From contig CAVYRO010000002.1 in the NCBI GenBank assembly GCA_963771005.1, positions 1 to 64,000 on the forward strand: 64,000 bases of DNA. The letters run 5' to 3'. The notes beneath the pieces were generated by a model. The model did not search any database. It saw nothing but the letters and a program-made list of their open reading frames with translations, and had not been told where the DNA came from. The DNA is from DASQZK01 sp963771005. Its GTDB lineage: Bacteria > Bacteroidota > Bacteroidia > Bacteroidales > GCA-2748055. Positions 53,821 to 62,612 of this stretch are shown in pieces. Made by a program: the position numbers and the translations under genes. Within the stretch, counting starts at the first letter, position 1. Every line of letters starts with the position of its first letter.

Positions 53821-55245
53821 ATGATCGGCTTTTTCCTGATAGGGACGCTTCTTATCTGCACTGCCTTGTTTTTCAACAGAAACAAGGCGATCAATTACGC
53901 TCTCGTCATCGTTTTTATCATTTTGTTGTGCACGCTGACAGGGTATGAATACCTGCATATGAATGTTCAGCAACTCGATTTTTTCAGAACGGATGCCATC
54001 GGGATACTGCTGCTCATTTCGACCTGCATCGTGAGCATTCCTGCCTTTTATCATAGTTACCGGTATATTTCGACCCATGACGAAACTCCCAGGACAAGGG
54101 CGATCTTTTTTGCTGCAATGGTGATGCTTATCTCAGCCATCAGCATGGCCTACCTTTCCAATCACCTCGCCGTAACCTGGATATTCGTCGAAATTACCAC
54201 CCTGAGTGCCTCGGCACTCATTTACCATCACCGGAATATCAGGGCACTGGAAGGTGTATGGAAGTACGTCTTTATTTGTGCCATCAGCATTACGTTTATT
54301 TATATCGGGATCCTTTTTCTCAGCCTTGCCATGAAACCGGCGGGCATCGTGGATATGTCATACGACGTGATCACTGCCCGTTACGAAAGCCTGGACCCTT
54401 TCTGGCTCAGACTTTCCTTTCTGTTCATTTTCACCGGCTTCACGGCGAAGATCGGGCTGGTGCCCATGTATACCGCAGGCATCGATGCCAAAGACAAAGC
54501 ACCGGCACCCGCCGGGGCGTTATTCTCCAGTATTCTGATGAATATGGGCTTCATTGGCATTTACCGTATGTACGCCATCGTCTCACATACGCAGATCGCC
54601 CACTGGGCATCGGCGATCATGCTGGTATCCTCGCTGCTCTCGATATTCGTGGCCACTGTATATATGACCCATATCAAGAACATTAAACGGATGTTCGCAT
54701 ATTCCAGCATCGAGCACATGGGGATCGTCATGCTCGGGCTGGCTGTCGGAGGGATTGGCATCTATGCAGCGATCCTGCACATCATCCTTCATACCTTCAT
54801 CAAACCCAGTCTTTTTTTTCAATACAACCAGATTTACAGAATATACCAAAGCAAGAGCATATACGATGTGGGGCAATACTTCAAATATAACCGGGTTGGG
54901 TCCGTCGTGATCCTGCTCGGTTTTATCTCAGCTACAGCCATGCCTCCCTCAGGAATGTTTGTGAGTGAGTTTATGATTTTCCAGTCTTTGTTCGAAGGCC
55001 ATCATCTCATGATCCTGATCTTTGTTTTACTCCTGCTGACAATGATCATCTGGGGTTTCGGTTCCAATATCTTTAAACTCCTCTTTGCAAAACCGCTGCT
55101 GCTGGATGAGCATAAAGTACCCGTCATCCGTGGCTCGGAATCACTGTCACAGTTCATTCTGCTTGCATTGGCCGTTTATGTTGCGTATTTTCCGCCGGTG
55201 ACTTTCGTCAGGCTGATCCAGGATGCTGTACAATTAATTCACTAA
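53821..55245 (+). CDS. hyfF: Hydrogenase-4 component F / NuoN-like antiporter subunit
   Basis: A 474-residue membrane protein with about 14 helices. The Mrp/NuoM/N core is present: VTWIFVEITTLSASALIYHH (Glu), TAKIGLVPMYTAGIDAKDKAPAPAGALFSSILMNMG (Lys), and HIKNIKRMFAYSSIEHMGIVMLG. It is the second antiporter-like subunit of the complex and probably a proton or sodium pump. It ends 6 bases before the large-subunit gene. Confidence 0.9.
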   Translation: MIGFFLIGTLLICTALFFNRNKAINYALVIVFIILLCTLTGYEYLHMNVQQLDFFRTDAIGILLLISTCIVSIPAFYHSYRYISTHDETPRTRAIFFAAMVMLISAISMAYLSNHLAVTWIFVEITTLSASALIYHHRNIRALEGVWKYVFICAISITFIYIGILFLSLAMKPAGIVDMSYDVITARYESLDPFWLRLSFLFIFTGFTAKIGLVPMYTAGIDAKDKAPAPAGALFSSILMNMGFIGIYRMYAIVSHTQIAHWASAIMLVSSLLSIFVATVYMTHIKNIKRMFAYSSIEHMGIVMLGLAVGGIGIYAAILHIILHTFIKPSLFFQYNQIYRIYQSKSIYDVGQYFKYNRVGSVVILLGFISATAMPPSGMFVSEFMIFQSLFEGHHLMILIFVLLLLTMIIWGFGSNIFKLLFAKPLLLDEHKVPVIRGSESLSQFILLALAVYVAYFPPVTFVRLIQDAVQLIH

Positions 55246-55251
55246 CCAGGC

Positions 55252-56754
55252 ATGGAAACATTAACACTTCACAATAATCAGGTGGTTGATACGGGCGATA
55301 TTCCGCGGCTGGAATATGAGGCTTTCATGTTTACAAATACCAGCCTTCTGAAAAATCACCCGGAAAGACACTGTGTGAATTATTTCGGTTTGCGGAAGGA
55401 GAGCGGTATAATGCTGTATTGTTGTATCGCCGATGATACGACTCATGAGATATACGTTTCATCGGCATTCGTGGGTGAGAACGTGATATTGCCCTCATTT
55501 ACCGCTGTCAACCCTAATTTTGAAAAATTTGAGCGGGAGATCCATGAAAATTCCGGGATTCGTTTCAGCGATCATCCCTGGTTAAAACCTCACCGGTTTG
55601 CCTTCAACCGGGCAAATGGAGAGTTGGCGATCGGAGATTACCCGTTTTACCATTTTGACAGTGAAGAGCTTCACGAAGTGGCTGTCGGTCCCATTCATGC
55701 CGGTATCATAGAGCCGGGTCATTTTCGCTTTGTATGTAACGGGGAGCAGATCATGCATCTTGAAATACAACTCGGGTATCAGCACCGGGGCATTGAGGAT
55801 CTTTTTCTCCGGAAAACGAGGTTGCTCGAGCGAGCCACGCTGGCGGAAAACATTGCAGGGGATACGACGGTCGGACATGCCGTAACTTTCGCAAATCTAT
55901 GGGAAAATCTTTGCAGTTCAGAACCTGTTTATTCGCTGCAATTCGCGCGTACGCTTGCTCTTGAACTGGAAAGGATCGCCATGCATACAGGCGACCTCGC
56001 GGCGATATGCGGGGATATTGCCTACCAGCTCGGTAATTCGGTGTATGGCCGCCTGAGAACGCCGGTCATCAATTTTTTCCAGGAATGGGGTGGTAACCGC
56101 CTGGCAAAAGGACTCGTCAGGCCGGGTAAGATCAATTTTCCTTTCTCAGCCGAACTGGCCGACCGGCTTTTTACTATTTTCAGCGAGTATGAACCGGCTT
56201 TCAATGAAATGTCGGAAATGTTTTTTGCCCTGCCAAGTGCGCTGTCCAGGATGGAAAGGACCGGGACGGTGAGTTATGATGAAACGCTGGAAATTGGATG
56301 CGTCGGCATGGCTGCCAGGATGAGCGGGCTATCCAGGGACATTCGGGCTTCACATCCCCATGATCTCTACGGCCGGAATATCATCCACAGGCCTGTGATC
56401 AAAACCAGGGGCGACGTATTCAGCCGTGTTCAGCTGCGGCGTAACGAAATTTCTCAATCAGCAGATTATTGCAAGATACTGCTTGCCGGTCTCCCTGCCT
56501 TCGGAAAAGTCGTAAATACGGAACTTGCACCGGGTGCCGGTAAATTCATCCTCTCGCTTACCGAAGGATGGCGCGGCGAGATCTGCCATTGTGCGATAAC
56601 CGATAATGCGGGTAACCTGATGCTATATAAGATCAAGGATCCTTCACATCACAACTGGATGGCGCTGGCCCTGGCTGTGAGGAACAACGAGATCTCCGAT
56701 TTTCCGGTGTGTAACAAGAGTTTTAACCTCTCATACTGCGGACATGACCTGTAA
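55252..56754 (+). CDS. hyfG: Hydrogenase-like large subunit without Ni ligands (NuoCD/HyfG-like)
   Basis: A 500-residue protein. Residues ~1-115 are the NuoC-like part and ~140-500 the NuoD/HyfG-like part (EIQLGYQHRGIED). Where nickel-iron hydrogenases have RICGxC, this protein reads ENIAGDTTVGHA (199-210), with no cysteine. The C-terminal DPCxxC is also missing; the end is KSFNLSYCGHDL with one cysteine. So it cannot bind Ni-Fe and is not a hydrogenase. The NuoD-like part still resembles the quinone-pocket arrangement of complex I. Its place in the operon between HyfF and a ferredoxin-like fusion defines a hydrogenase-related (Ehr-type) complex. Confidence 0.85.
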   Translation: METLTLHNNQVVDTGDIPRLEYEAFMFTNTSLLKNHPERHCVNYFGLRKESGIMLYCCIADDTTHEIYVSSAFVGENVILPSFTAVNPNFEKFEREIHENSGIRFSDHPWLKPHRFAFNRANGELAIGDYPFYHFDSEELHEVAVGPIHAGIIEPGHFRFVCNGEQIMHLEIQLGYQHRGIEDLFLRKTRLLERATLAENIAGDTTVGHAVTFANLWENLCSSEPVYSLQFARTLALELERIAMHTGDLAAICGDIAYQLGNSVYGRLRTPVINFFQEWGGNRLAKGLVRPGKINFPFSAELADRLFTIFSEYEPAFNEMSEMFFALPSALSRMERTGTVSYDETLEIGCVGMAARMSGLSRDIRASHPHDLYGRNIIHRPVIKTRGDVFSRVQLRRNEISQSADYCKILLAGLPAFGKVVNTELAPGAGKFILSLTEGWRGEICHCAITDNAGNLMLYKIKDPSHHNWMALALAVRNNEISDFPVCNKSFNLSYCGHDL

Positions 56755-56885
56755 AACTGATATTATACTGTATTTTACCGTAAAATATGCTAAGTTATTG
56801 CGGGAGACACATCGCTTCAGCGGTAACCAGCAGGACCAGGACCAGATGCCAGGAAATCCGGTCAGAATAATTAATAAACGCTACC

Positions 56886-57659
56886 ATGTTTGATAATCTG
56901 AAAATCGTATGGCACCAGGGCAGGCAGTTCATCCCTGATGTGACAAAAGCGGTGACGCCCGGCATTTTCAGAGGAAGGCCGGTCATTTCAGCTATGGCAG
57001 CAGATGAGGAGGCCATTGCGGGATTGTGTCCCACGGGTGCGATTACAACTCATCCTCTACGTATCGACCTTGGGAAATGTACTTTTTGCGGTGAATGTGC
57101 AATTCAATATCCCGGGAAGATCAGATTCACTTCCGATTACAAGCTTTCCTCCAATATCAGGGAACGTTTGATCATCCGTGAAGGCGATGATGACCCGGTG
57201 AAGGTCAGTCCTGAAGAAGTAAGGGAAGACATACATCGTGTTTTCGGACATTCGCTTAAGCTGAGGCAGGTATCTGCCGGGGGTGACAATAGTTGTGAAC
57301 TGGAGCTGAATGCAACGAACAATGTACAGTTTGACATGAGCCGCTTCGGGATCGATTTCGTTGCATCACCGCGCCATGCCGATGGTATCGTAATCACCGG
57401 CCCGATATCCCGGAACATGGCCGCCCCCTTGCAGCGATGCTATGATGCGATACCGGATCCACGGATCATCATCCTGGCGGGGACCGATGCCATAAGCGGG
57501 GGTATCTTTGCAGGAAGTCCGGCCTTAGACCGCAGTTTCCTTTCCTCCCACAGGGTAGATCTTTACATCGCGGGAAACCCGGTCCACCCTTTGACTTTTA
57601 TTAACGGTGTGCTCGATCTTACCCGGACCATACAGGCCAGGCGAAAACGAAAGAGATAA
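56886..57659 (+). CDS. Ferredoxin-hydrogenase small subunit (NuoB/HyfI-like) fusion with degenerate cluster site
   Basis: A 257-residue protein. Residues ~40-80 form a half ferredoxin: Cys48 (LCPTGAIT) and CTFCGEC (Cys65, 68, 71), but the fourth residue of that set is Tyr75, so only one four-cysteine set (48, 65, 68, 71) is left. Residues ~125-250 resemble the small subunit: RFGIDFVASPRHADGIVITGP, then AGTDAISGGIF and YIAGNPVHPL. Related small subunits have CxxC, GDC and GCP cysteines for the proximal cluster; here they are Asp134 with Cys137, Asp201 and Asn231, so three of four ligands are lost. A 131-base gap separates it from the large-subunit gene. Confidence 0.8.
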   Translation: MFDNLKIVWHQGRQFIPDVTKAVTPGIFRGRPVISAMAADEEAIAGLCPTGAITTHPLRIDLGKCTFCGECAIQYPGKIRFTSDYKLSSNIRERLIIREGDDDPVKVSPEEVREDIHRVFGHSLKLRQVSAGGDNSCELELNATNNVQFDMSRFGIDFVASPRHADGIVITGPISRNMAAPLQRCYDAIPDPRIIILAGTDAISGGIFAGSPALDRSFLSSHRVDLYIAGNPVHPLTFINGVLDLTRTIQARRKRKR

Positions 57660-57717
57660 CCCGGGTCAGAAACCGGCGGTGCGGAAGAAACCGGGATGTT
57701 GAAAAATCAATTTAAAG

Positions 57718-58587
57718 ATGACCAGAACGATTCTGTTTTTATTCATTATTCTGCTTACGGCCTGTTCAGGCGGGATGAAAAGCGGAAGGCAAACCCTTTC
57801 CCTGAACGGGATATGGGACGCCGAAGATTCTGACACTGCCGGCATTCCTGGTGAGTATACGCATCAAATGAATATTCCCGGGTATGCCGATATGGCACAG
57901 CCGGCTTTTAAAATGAACTGGACTCCGGGTGATGCCGGGCAGTACATATGGCTGAGAAAGAATTTCCACCTGGATGCAGCGCAGATCAGAGATACTGCCA
58001 TTCTGAAGATCGGTAAGGCAGCCTATGGCTGCCGCGTATACATAAACGGCCGGGAAGCAGGGGAAAGCTTTTCCTGTTACACCCCGGTTTCATTTAATGC
58101 CGGTACATTTCTAAAGGCGGGTGAAAATGAGATCCGGATAAGACTCGGAGCTTCTGTCAGTAATATTCCTCCGCAGTACCCTGATGGCAGAGATAAGGAA
58201 AAAGCCTTTTACATTCCGGGAGTGTATGACAACGTACAACTGATCCTGGCTGGCTATCCCTATATCGGGGATATGCAGGTTGTTCCACTGCCCGGCCAGC
58301 GCAGGATACGGGTGACAGCCCGCATCTTTACAGACAGGGCAATGCCGGTGGAGCTCCGCTATTCCGTGGCGGAATTTAATTCAGGGAAGACCGTGGCAAG
58401 CGGTTATTCAGATGCCGATACGATCACACGGGAAAGCGGGATCACCTTTGAGGCAGCCATGCCCGGGTTTAAATGGTGGAGTCCTGAATCGCCCTTCCTC
58501 TATACCATTTCGGTCTCAACCGGTTCCGATGAGCTTTCCGCCCGTTTCGGGATGCAGGACTTTCCGCTTCGATCCGGCCACCGGTAA
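57718..58587 (+). pseudogene. GH2-like glycosidase lipoprotein, 5' part (frameshifted)
   Basis: Starts MTRTILFLFIILLTAC (lipobox LLTAC, Cys16). It holds the GH2 N-terminal sugar-binding domain (LNGIWDAEDSDTAGIPGEY ... RKNFHLDAAQIRDTAILKIGKAAYGCRVYINGREAGE) and the Ig-like linker (~180-280, ending WWSPESPFLYTISVS). The frame then stops at 58587. Removing one base near 58555 (atgcagg) joins it to the next frame as RFGMRTFRFDPATG, so the two parts are one GH2 gene of about 700 residues. It is either a sequence error or a broken gene. Confidence 0.82.
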
Positions 58588-59827
58588 GGCTGTTCTCAAC
58601 GGTAAACCCTATTTCATGCGTGGCACGAATATTTGCTATCACCGTTTCAGCGAGGATACCCTTAGAAAAAATCTTCCGTGGGATACGGCGTGGGTGGAGG
58701 GACTGTACCAGGAAATGAAGGATTGTTATATGAATTCCGTGAGACACTGCCTGGGTTCACCTCCCGGATTGTGGTATGATATCGCAGATGAAAAGGGAAT
58801 ACTAATACAGGATGAGTTTCCCATCTGGTACGGATTGTCGTGGCCAGACAGCCTGGAGGCATCCGCCCTTGTACCCGAATTTAAAAAAATGATGGAGGAT
58901 CACTGGAATCATCCTTCTGTTGTCATCTGGGATGCCCAGAATGAAAGTTGGATCGATTCCACACGAAAGGTCATACATGAAGTACGGGAAATTGACGGAT
59001 CCGTTCGGCCCTGGGACAATGGCTACGGCATGCCCGACAGGCAGACAGATCCCAGGGAATCTCATCCGTACCGTTTCTACAGAGCCACCTACTGTGAACC
59101 CCCGTTTCATATCGAACAGCTTGAAAATGAAACGGGGCAGCCTGACGTCCCGGTCCTGGTAAGAAAAGAGGATGGATCGCTCAGTTTCAAGCCTGTTTTC
59201 CTGGATGGAACCTATCCCTTCATTATCAATGAATACGGGTGGTTATGGCTAAACCGCGACGGTTCGGTAACCCCGCTGACAGATAAGGTTTACAGCTCTC
59301 TCCTGGGGGAAAAGAGTTCGGCAGAGGAAAGGAGGATCACCTGGGCACGGAACCTGGCCGGCCTGACAGAGTTCTGGAGAGGTAACAGGAAGGCTGCCGC
59401 CATCATGCATTTTTGCTTCCTGGGCTATTCCCGTTCTTCCGGCCCTCCCGGGTATACTTCCGATAATTTTGCAGATGTGACCAGTCTTACCCTTGACGGT
59501 AATTTCAGGAAATACGTTGTCGATGCCTTTTGCCCGGTCGGGATCATGATCGATAAATGGGATTGCAGCTTCAGAGCGGGTGAAAAGGTACGGGTACCGC
59601 TGGTCCTTATCAACGATCTCTCCGAACCCTGGAGCGGGACGGTCAGCTGTTATGTGAATAAAGGTCCTGAAGCCAAATCTATGGATATAAACCTCAGGCC
59701 ATACGAAAGAAAAGAGGTTGTCATCGAAACGGTAATGCCGGAACGCAGGGGCACGTATCTACTGACCGGCGAGCTGGTCTATAAAGGAGATACGATCAGC
59801 AGTTTGCGGGACCTTTTCGTAAAATGA
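58556..59827 (+). pseudogene. GH2-like glycosidase, 3' catalytic part
   Basis: Contains the GH2 TIM barrel and C-terminal beta domains in the shifted frame. GKPYFMRGTNICYHRFSEDT is the start of the barrel, the acid/base glutamate is in VVIWDAQNES, and the nucleophile is in FIINEYGW, both in the standard positions. A terminal beta-sandwich follows (VSCYVNKGPEAKSMDINLRPYERKEV). It belongs to the upstream 5' part. The substrate of GH2 enzymes (galactosidase, mannosidase, glucuronidase) cannot be read here. Confidence 0.82.
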
Positions 59828-60001
59828 AAAAGAGTAGCACCCGGCCCCCTGAAGATAAGTCCCCCTATTCAAAGTAAAATTCCGAACAATCCCTCAGCGG
59901 CCTGGGTTATTATAACGCTTTAATTCCTGTTTACGGATCACTGGAAAGGAGTAAAAACAGATGAGATCCCTGTTTGGGGAAAATCAGATTTATCTGCGGC
60001 C

Positions 60002-60844
60002 ATGAAGAGGAATATAAAACCCGTCAAAGATTCTTCCAGGGAATATGCCCGTGGCATTGCAGGGGGTCTTTTGTTCAGTTTTCCCCTGCTGTACACTATG
60101 GAAGTATGGTGGGCGGGTTTCCTGGCTAAACCTGTGGCTTTACTGGCATTGCTGCTCGTTACCTTTTTATTGCTCATAGGGTATAACAGGTACGCCGGCA
60201 TTAGACAGGATTACTCATGGACAGGGATCCTGATGGACTCTGTTGAAGAGATGGGCATCGGGATGCTGCTTTCATTCTTTATTCTTCTGATCCTGAACAG
60301 GATACAAATCGGGATGCCCATCGATGAAATAACCGGGAAGGTGACGGTTGAGGCTATGATCGTTTCAATAGGTGTATCTGTAGGTACGAGCCAGTTAAGT
60401 GCGGGAAACGGGGGAGGAAAGTCAGGAACAAAACGGCAGGACAAACGGAGAGACAATAAACTTGCACTTGCTGCGACGGCTTTGTGCGGCAGCATCCTGA
60501 TCGGGGGAAATGTGGCTCCGACACAGGAAATCATTGTCATTGCAATTGAAGCGAAGCCTGTACATCTTTTGATCATGTTCATCCTGTCGCTACTGCTTTC
60601 GGCCGTCATTGTGTTCTTCAGTGGTTTCAAAGGCACTCAAAAACTCAGGCCTGAGAATTTTTTATACGAGATGTCCTTTGACACCGGTTTAAGCTATATC
60701 ATTGCCTTGGCTGCCTCTGCCTTTGTATTGTGGTTTTTTGGAAGATTTGAAAATAATGGTTTTTGGACCTGTTTTGCCGAAGTTATCGTATTGGGGGTTT
60801 TATCCTCACTCGGTGCCTCGGCTGGTAGGCTTCTGATAAAATAG
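60002..60844 (+). CDS. TIGR02587/DUF2391 family membrane protein
   Basis: A 280-residue membrane protein with about seven helices. YARGIAGGLLFSFPLLYTMEVWW opens the first helix pair, then MDSVEEMGIGMLLSFFILLILNRI and a soluble loop with GGKSGTKRQDKRRDNKLALAATALCGSILIGGNVAPTQEI. The family has no known activity. It is nearly always followed by TIGR02588, as here (6 bases downstream). Confidence 0.8.
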   Translation: MKRNIKPVKDSSREYARGIAGGLLFSFPLLYTMEVWWAGFLAKPVALLALLLVTFLLLIGYNRYAGIRQDYSWTGILMDSVEEMGIGMLLSFFILLILNRIQIGMPIDEITGKVTVEAMIVSIGVSVGTSQLSAGNGGGKSGTKRQDKRRDNKLALAATALCGSILIGGNVAPTQEIIVIAIEAKPVHLLIMFILSLLLSAVIVFFSGFKGTQKLRPENFLYEMSFDTGLSYIIALAASAFVLWFFGRFENNGFWTCFAEVIVLGVLSSLGASAGRLLIK

Positions 60845-60850
60845 CTGACA

Positions 60851-61261
60851 ATGTCTGATAGAATAAGAAAATTGCGTTTGCCGGTTAATAAGAATTTGCT
60901 GGAATGGATAGTATTCGGGATCAGCTCGTTCCTCGTAGCAGGTTCCCTGGCTTTTCTTCTCTATAAAACAGTTACCTTCCGGCCCTCTTCCCCCGAAATA
61001 AAAATTCATTTTGAATCAAGCCCTACCGGTTCCCTTCCGTACCGTTATCATATTACCGTTGAAAACTCAGGAAATGAAACAGCTGAAGAAGTGATCATGG
61101 AAGCCGTACTGAAAAAAGAGGGTCATGAGATCGAAAAAGCACGGATCCATTTACCGTATCTTCCCTATACATCCAAACGGGAAAGCTGGGTAAATTTCGA
61201 AAATGACCCCTCCCTGGCTGATACTGCTTATGTCCGGGTGGTCAGTTTCCAAAAACCCTGA
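60851..61261 (+). CDS. TIGR02588 family protein
   Basis: A 136-residue protein with one N-terminal helix (VFGISSFLVAGSLAFLLYKTV) and a beta-rich soluble domain (ESSPTGSLPYRYHITVENSGNETAEEVIMEAVL ... KRESWVNFENDPSLADTAYVRVVSF). It is the usual partner of TIGR02587 and lies 6 bases after it, so the pair is one operon. Function unknown. Confidence 0.8.
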   Translation: MSDRIRKLRLPVNKNLLEWIVFGISSFLVAGSLAFLLYKTVTFRPSSPEIKIHFESSPTGSLPYRYHITVENSGNETAEEVIMEAVLKKEGHEIEKARIHLPYLPYTSKRESWVNFENDPSLADTAYVRVVSFQKP

Positions 61262-61298
61262 CCATTCCCGCTTGAATCGAATTGAGACAGCAATCCAC

Positions 61299-62306
61299 TC
61301 ATTGTTTTCGCTGCATCGCCTCTCTGAAAAAAGTTCCCTGCCTGGATGGGGTGTAGTCCCAGTCGAAGAACATCAGCGGGGCCCAGTCGGGATCGAAGCA
61401 CCATCCAACCCAGGATATCCCTCTGTCCTTTGAAAAATTGACTATTGCATTCCCGTAAGTTTCATCGCCATGAACGGGAACGTGAACCCCCTTTTCATCC
61501 GGGGTGGCAAAACCGATCTCGGTAAGGATCACGGGGTATTTTTCTGCGATAAATCCCCAGTCCTTTTCCCATTGTCCTTCCCAGGGCTGTTGTCGTTTTT
61601 CCGGGTAAGGATGGCTGACGTAGCCTATACCCGGGCGGGCTACCGGTTCAGCTCCAGCTTCTGTTAGATCGTAGGCCCAATTGAATCCGGCCACAAGTAC
61701 CACCGCTCCGGGGTCATTTTTACGGATGATATCGATCATTTCCTCGTTCATGGTTTTCCAGACGGCCCAGCTAAGTTTGCCGAAGTTTTCGCCTGAAACG
61801 GTGGGCTCATTGAAGAGTTCGTACATGGCTACCACGCCTTCATTCGCATAACGCGATGAAACAGTGTTCCAGAAATCATAAGTTTCCGTGACATTTGTCA
61901 CATACATGTCATTCTGGTATTTTTCCTCTTTCAGGTTCCCTATGGAATGCCAGTCGAGGATAAGATAAAGATCCAGTTCATTCGCCCATTGTACGGCCTG
62001 GTCCAGCAACTTAAGGTACTCTTCCTGCCCCCGTTTCCGCCAGGCAGCCGGATGCACCGGTACCCGGATAATATTCGCTCCCCATTCCCTGGCTTTTTCA
62101 AAATGGTTTTTTGACCATTTCCCCTGTCTTTCCAGCTTATCCGGATCGCTGATGTTCAGCCCGTGAAAAACGAGGACGTTTCCTGAAGCAGTGACAAAAT
62201 TTTTTCCGTCAACTTTAACGGGTTCCAGTCCTTTGTAGGTTTCAGAACACCTTATCTGAAGGAGAAACAAAAAGATAAGGCATGATGTGGTGGCAATAAT
62301 TTTCAT
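61299..62306 (-). CDS. GH5 cellulase-like lipoprotein
   Basis: A 335-residue lipoprotein (LLQIRC, Cys20). A GH5 TIM barrel follows: VFHGLNISDP near residue 47, NIIRVPVHPAAW, LYLILDWHSIG, the acid/base Glu167 in LFNEPTV and the nucleophile Glu263 in ILTEIGFA. Length is normal for a single-domain GH5 enzyme, which would cut beta-glucan, mannan or similar. It is divergent from the fucosidase gene and convergent with TIGR02588. Confidence 0.88.
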   Translation of the reverse strand: MKIIATTSCLIFLFLLQIRCSETYKGLEPVKVDGKNFVTASGNVLVFHGLNISDPDKLERQGKWSKNHFEKAREWGANIIRVPVHPAAWRKRGQEEYLKLLDQAVQWANELDLYLILDWHSIGNLKEEKYQNDMYVTNVTETYDFWNTVSSRYANEGVVAMYELFNEPTVSGENFGKLSWAVWKTMNEEMIDIIRKNDPGAVVLVAGFNWAYDLTEAGAEPVARPGIGYVSHPYPEKRQQPWEGQWEKDWGFIAEKYPVILTEIGFATPDEKGVHVPVHGDETYGNAIVNFSKDRGISWVGWCFDPDWAPLMFFDWDYTPSRQGTFFREAMQRKQ

Positions 62307-62612
62307 AAATGGTATTTTTAGCAGTTAGCCGGAATTAATCTTTAGGCGGAAGTTATGGATAAAATAAGAGAAATGCATAAGGGTTGATAAAAATTGAGAA
62401 TTCTGTTCAGCACCGGCAGGATGGAAGAGACGGGTACAAACGTCAGGTCTTCCCGGTCAGAAGTGTACCCATCAATCAAACTTGCGGGGATCGCAATGTT
62501 TAATTTTCAAATAATGGGGGCCGTAATCATTTTATTTTTAAATTTATTTCAATTTTGGGAATGAAATGTTGTAAAATAAATTAATCCCTGCATCAACCAA
62601 ATTAATAAACCC
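62307..62612. other. Intergenic gap between divergent GH5 and GH29 genes
   Basis: No gene, hairpin or known repeat is clear in this 306-base stretch. It is AT-rich near 62520-62600 and presumably holds promoters for both genes. Confidence 0.4.

Noticed and set aside
55252..56754. Functional NiFe hydrogenase
   Set aside because: Both cysteine pairs that bind the Ni-Fe site are absent, so the large subunit cannot be a working hydrogenase.
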